From contig JASANC010005241.1 of assembly GCA_030248135.1 (NCBI GenBank), positions 53,404 through 117,403 of the forward strand: DNA of 64,000 bases. Reading direction: 5' to 3'. Positions 56,665 to 64,000 of this stretch are shown piece by piece. Position numbers and translations under genes: made by a program. This DNA comes from Theristus sp. LFF4_11. Taxonomy: Eukaryota > Nematoda > Chromadorea > Monhysterida > Xyalidae. Positions within the stretch are counted from its first letter, which is position 1; each line of letters starts with the position of its first letter. The notes beneath the pieces were generated by a model. The model was not told where the DNA came from. It saw nothing but the letters and a program-made list of their open reading frames with translations, and searched no databases.

Positions 56665-58675
56665 CGTACGGTATAGCCGATAAAACATGGCAGCTTTTTT
56701 CAGGGTGCAAGAAATTTGAATGAATGAAAAGAAGACATTCAGAAACCCAGTTGTGTGTCAAATTTATCGTGTTGTTTTCAAATTACAGATAATTGGTTAT
56801 TCGTGCTATTCTGTTCGTCCTTTGTCCATTTACACACACGATTCTCGAATATCTTGGCGCTCCCCCAACTCCCCATCATCAGTTTGGTACTTATCTCGGC
56901 TTGATTGAGAGGACAAGGACTGCTTTCGGCCATACTGTATCTATTCAACCGATTTAACAAATTCAACAAATTTTTGTAAAATTAAAATGAACAAAATTAT
57001 CTAAAAATGCGGGAGACGCATATAAAAGGAGGAATATGGCTTTGTGTAAGTAGTGACAGACTTGGCTCGACAACACTTTTCAAGTCTCTGATGTGGTACA
57101 CACGGATACAAGTACATAAGAGCTATATTTTTGCGCCGCGTTTGTTTTCCTGAAAAGCGTAAAAACTTTAATTTTTTTAATTGTCCTCTTCAGTTTAGTC
57201 TAAAATCACACCATGTGCGAAATTCTGTAAATTCTGTGCAAAAACAGAAAAATCAGAGATTGCAAAACATTGCTGCATGTAGCTTTATCGTTGTTGCTAA
57301 CGTACGCACCGCTGTGTACACACCAGAACCAGTGACAGAATGGTTTGTCTGCCGTTGATTTTCACCCTGTTTACCAAACTCTTGTGGCAGGATAAACCGT
57401 CTGTCCCGTGAGTCATTGCCTTTGCCACAGAAGGAAACCTTGCGTTCCGATATACCTCTGCGTTATACTTTGTCCTAGGCAAAGCAGTGTCAGCGATCCA
57501 AAGTCTGATCTGATGTTTTGCCCAGACTATAAGATCTGTCTGTGGTAAAACACCTTCGGCAGTTCTGCCTGGTGTCCGTCGCACTGACGAGCCCAGGGGG
57601 CACCGCGGTATGCGTCTACCTGGCGAAACCGCAAACAGCGAACATTATGTATTGATCGTTATTTTAGTGTTTTTAGTGGTCGCTAAATGCCCAAAATACC
57701 GCAAATGTGAAAGTTTCATTTGTCTACAAACAAAGTACGAGGGTTGCCATGTGCAACCGAATTTAATGAATAAACGGCGCAAAAATATGGCTCTTATGTA
57801 CTTGTATCCGTGTGTACCACATCAGAGACTTGAAAAGTGTTGTCGAGCCAAGTCTGTCACTGCTTACACAAAGCCATATTCCTCCTTTTATATGCGTCTC
57901 CCGCATTTTTAGATAATATTCTGACTTTTACATAAGCCGCGAAGGTCGGACCAAATTCACAATTCGTTGGTCACACATTCTTCTAAACTCCGGAGAACTC
58001 AGGTTTTTCATTTTTCGTTTTTGGGCCGATTTCGCCTATGCTATTTCTACGGCCGATTCGCCCGAAATCCTCACGATTCGGTATCTAGAATTGCTCACAT
58101 AAAAAAACTAGGTAATCCAAAATCCGTGATCAGCGCACTGAATTACCCTGGAAAACACCGTTTTTTTGTTTTTCGTTTCTGGACCGATTTCGCCAATTTC
58201 CACGGCCGATTCGCCCGAAATCGTCACTATTCAGCATTTAGAGTTGCTCACATAAAAAAACGAATTCAAAATCCGTGATCAGCGTATTGAATTATCCTGG
58301 AAAACACCCTTTTCTTGTTTTTCATTTCTGAACCGATTTCGCCGATTTCCACGGCCGATTCGCCCGAAATCGTCACGATTCAGTATCTAGAGTTGCTCAC
58401 ATTAAAAACTAATCCAAAATACGTAATCAGCGCATTGAATTACCCCGGACTACACCAGTTTCCATTTTTTGCTTTTGGACCGATTTCGCCAATTTCCACG
58501 GCCGATTCGCCCGAAATCGTCACGATGCAGTATGTAGCGTTGCTCACATAAGAAAACTAACCCGAAATCCGTGATCAGCGCATTGAATTACCCCGGAATA
58601 CACCACTTTCTCATTTTTTGTTTTTGAACCGATTTCGCCAATTTCCACGGCCGATTTGCCCGAAATCGTCACGAC
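56665..58675 (-). mobile_element. Foldback element copy B with short 149-bp array, inverted
   Basis: The core 56998-57916 has the same inverted arms as copy A: TTATCTAAAAATGCGGGAGA at the left and its reverse complement at the right. The flank 57917-58010 (CTGACTTTTACATAAGCC onward) and the array 58015-58675 are the reverse complement of the flank and array left of copy A. A detached piece at 56665-56940 matches the interior of copy A (ATGGCAGCTTTTTTCAGGGT), so copy B is rearranged. Confidence 0.8.
58015..58675 (-). repeat. Minisatellite array, 149-bp family, about 4.5 copies
   Basis: The units contain GACCGATTTCGCC, GGCCGATTCGCCCGAAATCG, GAGTTGCTCACAT and ATCCGTGATCAGCGCATTGA, the reverse complement of the 42-44 kb unit. 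Divergence between units is higher than in the large array. Confidence 0.9.
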
Positions 58676-61600
58676 TTTGGTTATTTAACAGCTATCCTTT
58701 TGATTTTTTAAAAATAAAGGTCAAATTCAAACTCTCCGTTGTTGGTGACCCCTAGAAACTTTTTTATTTATCAAATAACGGTTTGTTTCACACGCAGAAA
58801 TCGCAAATACACTTCAAAATAAGCCTTTTTCGTAATTTTGTACAAACAAGCTAAATTTTAAGCCTTGGGAAGCATCGGAGAAAAAAATGAATGCGAAATT
58901 TGAAAATCCCGAAGATTTTTACCCTAGAAAATGTTTTTCTTATAACAGTCAGAAATTTCTTTATATCACTGAAACTGCGAACACATTTTATGACATAGTC
59001 GAAAAAAAAGGGGTTTAGAAGAATAATTTTTTTCACGTTCAGAATTGATAAAATACGCACACAGCGTGTGTAGAAGATCACCACGAAAAAATTTCTCGTG
59101 CACACAGTGTATCTGTGGATTGTCTGCCTGTGTGCCGCAGAAAAAAATCTCAGCTCCTTTTATGTTCACAGAGCGAGCCAAAGTAAGTTTGGAATTTACG
59201 CGCGAGCGACAGACGGGCCATATTATGCCGCATCCGCTGTCCGCTCCGCTCCGCTTCGCTCGCGAATGGGCATGATTCACATGCTTATTGTTTGCAAAAA
59301 TTTGACCGATTAGCAGAAAAGGTCAATTCAAAATAATGCGACAATTGTGTGAGCGGATTTTTCTTGCATCGTTTTAATCACAATCATTTTAAAAAGTAAT
59401 TCAGTCTACCATTCTGTCTATGTAATATACTAACCTAGTGGGAGTTTGTGCTGGATTATTTCTAAACACTCTTTTTATCTTTTTTTTTAATTCTGTGAAA
59501 CCCTTGTAGCTTCATCATTGTCAGTCGATTCAAATGTCTGCGTACTTTTAGGCGCCACTCCTTGAAAAATTTACGATTTTCCTCTATCTCTGGTTCGTGT
59601 GGCAAAATGTCACAAATAATTTGCATTAAATCAATTCAATTTATACCATATTCAAGTAAAAATCAGTACATTGGCTGCGATTTTCAATAGAATTTAGATT
59701 TAATCACAACAAAAAAATCACCCTTTTCACAGCGTCATTTCAAACTGACCACCTGTCAGTTAAAAAAAACAACATCGGCAACTAAAACGTGGGCGCGCGC
59801 GAAAATGCAGGGACCGAGCGAGCTCTATACATTTTTCTTCAGTTCAAGCAGCGAAAAATTTTGTGCAATTTTTGTCAATAATCGTAATAATCATAATTTC
59901 GGATAAAAAAACCTGCAGAAAAAACAGACAGACAGTGTTTTGTGAAGGCTGTCTGCGACGAGATCGTGTATAGCTGGCTTCAAATGCTAAAAGAAATTCC
60001 GCAGCACTAGCTGCTGTTCTGCATTTTTATTTATCAGGTCAGTTGTGATTTCAGGGCCGTCATGGTCTTGCCAAATTTTCGCGCCGCTTTTTCGTTTCAG
60101 TTCGTCACCTGAAAAAGCAAAGCCAGATGGTTTCAAGAAATAAAGGTGCAGGTTTTTGACAGCAGAAGTTTCCTGTTCTTGTCTTGCGATGTTCAAATGT
60201 TTTTGCACTACAAAACCAATAGTGTCAAAGTTTTTCTGGCAAGAATGATGGTTCATTCCCAATCAAAGTTTTTACATTTTATATTAGACTGTTAAACAAC
60301 TTTTTTACCTGCAAAATTATGCCATTAGCAGCACATTTTCAAACAAAAAGAGTGTTATTTGTTCTTTCATGAAACCAATGCATGTAAGAAAGCCATATTT
60401 CGCGTCGTATTTTCATAAGGCCGGTTTTTAACCGAAATTACAAAAATTGATAAATAGTGTTGTTCTTTTCCTTGAATTTCTATTTTATATGTCCACAAAT
60501 TACGCCTCAAACTAGTAGACACTTTCGTCTGGGTGGTTTTCACCATTCAAAACATCATTGAAAAAGTTAAAACGGTTTGTTTTGATGTCGGCCGAAAAGT
60601 TATACGTTTGAACCTGGCAGTTCAACAAAATTGACATGAAATCACAGCCAATGAGCTCGTTGCAAAACTGGTTTATTGTTGTTCCATTATTGCTTTTTTG
60701 ACTGCCAATTTTTAAAAGCGAAGCAAAGAAAAATGAAATACACTTGTAAGCTAAGCTACTTTTTGAGGACAGCCAATCCATTCATAGCGGATAAATTTGT
60801 TTTCGGCAACACGTTCATGTTTTTAATTATATTCTTTTACTTAAAATTCGAAGCAAACCTTTTGGATTTTCGCCAAAAAAAATTTTGCTGCTCTGTTCAC
60901 ATTGTGCTTTGATATAAAAAATTTTGATCTTCTTTCTGTTTTATTGTCTTTTATTTTCAAGGGGGATTATTTTGCTTTTATTCCAACAATAAACTAACTT
61001 TCTTTTTTTGCTCTTTTTTTCAATTTTGTTTGTTCAGCTGACAAACTGACCGGACCGAGCGTTTTCTGACGTTTTGAATGGGCTGAGAGAGAGTGAGGAG
61101 CGAGAGCGACTTCCTCAATTTTTTCCACCCCATCATGACTCGGCAGCTCCCCCCCCTCGAAAATGTTCTCATAAATATTATCTTTTTATGTCGAAGGAGG
61201 CACAGTAATGTTGAATGATGTGTGGAAAAGCCGCACAGCTGAAAAGCTGTTTCGCGCCCGAACGTAGTTCGAATACGAAATAAAATAAATTTGTTTTGTG
61301 AGAAAAGATTCTGATTAGTTTTTTTTTCAATTTCTTGTACAAATATGCCGTCAGAATACGTTAAGTTTCGCTGATTTTAAATTGCCGCGCAATCATGAAG
61401 CATTTTCTCTATCTGTGCGTGCAAACGCATCGGACACGTTTAATAAGAAAGATAATATTTATCAATTTTTTAGGTTCTGCGACTGAATGCGTTTGCACAC
61501 GTGAAAGGAAACTAGTTTCAATCTTTACGTAACATTTCAATCGCCAAAGTGACTCCGGGCTATTCAGGAAACTCGGATCGCTTATCAATTTTGAATTCCC

Positions 61601-62074
61601 GCGTCATGCATGAAACTGTTTGCCTATCTATGCGCGCATTGAGTCTCGGAACCAAAATAAAAGAGCATATAAGTTTTTATTCTGCACCCCCAGCAGGCGA
61701 CCGGAGAGGGTCCTACTTTACCCCACCCCCCCAAATTTTTGGCACCCCCACGAGTACCTATGTACAAATGTCTGTCATCTTCGGTGCTGAGGCATAGTTG
61801 TTCCAGAGTTGGGGGTTGGGGGTGAGGCGACAAGAGGTGTGCGGATGGTTCTAAACACTCGGTCTTTTCTAAACCCTCGGTCAGTTCAAAACCCGATACA
61901 TGGTGTGCCCGCATGCTGTTTTTTCACGCAGATAGGAAAGTAACTTCTGCTGCATATTTCTCAAGTGGTTTTTGTTTTGTTGTGAATTGAAATATTGACA
62001 CATTTTCTGAATAAAAAGATTCTAAATAAAAATGATTGTTCAAAAACTCCACCACGGGAACCTTCTAGATAATA

Positions 62075-62124
62075 AAGGCTTGCGAAGCCTTAGGTCCCTT
62101 CAAATGAAGGCTTGCGAAGCCTTA
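62075..62124. repeat. Direct repeat of a hairpin, two copies
   Basis: AAGGCTTGCGAAGCCTTA occurs at 62075-62092 and 62107-62124, 32 bp apart. Each copy is itself an inverted repeat (AAGGCTT/AAGCCTT) able to form a 7-bp stem with a three-base loop. Origin unknown. Confidence 0.7.
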
Positions 62125-62878
62125 GGTTACCTACAGTCTTTTGAATTTGAAAGATACAGTACGTGCGATTGATTCATGAAAATGCCAAAAAAACATATGC
62201 CGTATTATGATATTGATATTGCCAGATGGCATGATGTATGCTGTAGTAAAGTAAGTAAAGTAAAGTCATCATAAATGATAAGCGATTGATATGTTTTAAG
62301 TTGTAATTGGAAAACACGTGAAATGTTTAAAAAATAAACATTTTCAAAAATGCTGAACAAATTTGCAGCAATAAAAATAAATTTATTGATGAATTATCTT
62401 TTTATCGCGGCTTTTTATCGACTGCACGCGTGCCCCTCCATTCTCTTTTCTACCCCTGTAAACAGCACTGACTGACTGTACGCACGTCGCCATGTTTCAA
62501 AGGACGAAAAAAGTTGGGGAACTCAAGCGAAAAGCCAAAAAGTTGTCACTCGGGTCCCACTAAGAAAAGAAACAAATCCATTAACCTTATCATTCTATTC
62601 TAACATAAAACAAGATTGGTGCAACTCAGTTTAGTTCACCACAAAAATTAATTTATGATTATCTTCTTGTTTTTTTGTTGATAATGATTGTTGTTTTGGG
62701 TTTTGTATCAAAACAATTATCGAGGCAGCGGAGGGACTTGGTATTTTTGCGTATTTTTGCAAATTATGGTTTCGTGAAAAAACAACAAATCACCTACGGT
62801 GTTTTAAACATTGAGATTCAACTTCTAAACAAGGTGTACAGTTTCGTTTTTCATTGTTTTCTTGAATTATTTTGAAGC

Positions 62879-62985
62879 AGCCTTTAAAATAATTCTTCAA
62901 TTTTAAAGTTGCAATTGTTGCAATTTTCAGCAGCTTTAAAATAATTCTTCAATTTTAAAGTTGCAATTGTTGCAACTTTCAACAT
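62879..62985 (+). repeat. Tandem duplication, about 53-bp unit
   Basis: CAGCCTTTAAAATAATTCTT and CAGCTTTAAAATAATTCTTC start two adjacent units that both continue through CAATTTTAAAGTTGCAATTG and TTGCAA. Only one or two differences separate them. Confidence 0.8.
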
Positions 62986-64000
62986 TGCAACTTGCCAGCA
63001 CCTGATGAATTACTCTCAGTTTATGGATGCATTTTATTTTACAGTTTTCCTGCTAATCACTACACACATCTTCTGTAGCTTTTGGTTTTGCGAGTCAACA
63101 AAGTTTCACTCTGCCGTGCGTCAGTGACATGAGCGTGCCAGTTGTCTCTATTTGTTTCAGTAATCGGCTGTATTCCTGCAATCCAGAGTCTGTGTCACTT
63201 TCTACTTTCTCGTTTGCCATAAAAATCGTGCAAATGATGAATTGATCAAGTTTGCATCACATCTTAATCCCACATTGGTTTGACCTTGGACGGATGCAGA
63301 GCAGCGGTAAGTATCTGTCCACACTTCTCTTTCTGAATAGTTTTGATCAGAGCGAAAATAAACGAAACTGTTTTGGAGCGATTATGCGCGCCTGTTTGTG
63401 GGGTGGATTCAAAGAAAAATACACTTTTGTGTGCTTTTAGCTGTTCGAGGCCGTTATATCAACAATTTTGAATAGCAAAGCGTACAAAAGTTGCCAACCG
63501 CATGGAACATGTTTCTTGGGAAAGTAGCGTTTTTTGCAGTAGTCGCTGTTTTTTAACGTCCGAGTTTCATGGATTCGCCGGCAAATGTGCTGTAACGTCT
63601 GGTGTAAAGATAATAAAGATAGACGCATTTATATTGCTGATAAAAGTCAGTTATAATCAGTATCAGTACGTTTTTATCACGAAGTAATTGATTGGTTCTT
63701 CTGTTATCAGATTCATAATAGGTAATCGCGATGTTGGTCCGCGATTCAGCGTTCATCTACAGTGAATAAGGTTGCATTTGAAGGCTTGTTGCACACTGAT
63801 GATCGTTCAAAAATAATAAAGTTTTAAACCGAAAGTTCAATGCCTCTTCTGTGTCATTTATCGGTGGTGCTTTTTGCAGTACACACTAAACTTTTGAAAC
63901 TAAAAAATCTTTTGATCCGCAGTTGTATGTTGGCTTGCCATGTCTCAAGTCCAAGAAAAATCTTCCGTGCCGTTTCGAGAGTCATAAAGCCCCATTAAAA

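Larger units (their letters stand above)
58676..64000. other. No gene recognised
   Basis: This is AT-rich, with short overlapping frames on both strands and no coherent exon set. GC-richer patches at 59195-59270 and 61030-61170 (GAGCGAGAGCG words) could be promoter-like but have no adjacent gene. A C-run patch at 61684-61760 vaguely recalls the G-tract element at 18.2 kb. A 53-bp tandem duplication and a hairpin repeat are listed separately. Confidence 0.45.

Overview
The window is AT-rich animal DNA with many short introns (mostly 50-600 nt, GT..AG, acceptors usually pyrimidines-CAG). Organism: a metazoan, because the recognisable genes are metazoan housekeeping or membrane genes (SERBP1/HABP4-type RNA-binding protein, alpha-arrestin, USP47, SLC22-type transporter). 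Compact introns, TTTCAG-like acceptors and a short GCCTAA run suggest a nematode or similar small invertebrate. That is an inference; no single feature proves it. There is no bacterial gene organisation, operon, CRISPR array or rRNA gene.

Layout. 1-10 kb: no complete gene; a mariner-like element with a transposase remnant (3.6-4.5 kb), a tRNA-derived SINE (4.75 kb) and two inverted-repeat elements back to back (6.8-8.3 kb). 9.9-10.1 kb: a likely 3'-terminal exon of an unknown + strand gene. 10.65-16.65 kb (-): a 15-exon SERBP1/HABP4 homologue, 570 aa, every exon phase agreeing. 17-21 kb: a hAT-type MITE with an 8-bp target duplication, a G-tract element, a small two-exon gene fragment and a 0.77-kb near-perfect palindromic element. 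21.3-24.3 kb (-): an alpha-arrestin of nine coding exons. 25.5-29 kb: a decayed repeat cluster with (GACA)n tracts. 29.4-30.5 kb: a decayed mariner-like element. 30.7-32.3 kb (-): the C-terminal exons of an unrecognised gene. 33.7-40.75 kb (+): a USP47 orthologue of about 24 exons, its introns carrying three transposable elements. 40.9-41.2 kb: a long (CAA)n tract. 41.7-45.4 kb: a 149-bp minisatellite array joined to a foldback element; a second, inverted copy lies at 56.7-58.7 kb. 46.1-47.9 kb (+): a single-pass membrane protein with a possible glycosaminoglycan site. 48.0-52.0 kb (-): an SLC22-type transporter of 12 or 13 exons, tail to tail with it. 52-64 kb: no recognisable gene.

The four well-supported genes are unrelated in function (mRNA binding/ribosome, receptor trafficking, deubiquitination, solute transport) and show no sign of co-regulation. 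What stands out is the dense set of short inverted-repeat elements placed in introns next to splice sites. Two copies of one family end 15 and 34 nt before a 3' splice site, and one copy of another starts at a 5' splice site. All exon coordinates were derived by hand from splice consensus, phase continuity and remembered family resemblance; no alignment was run.
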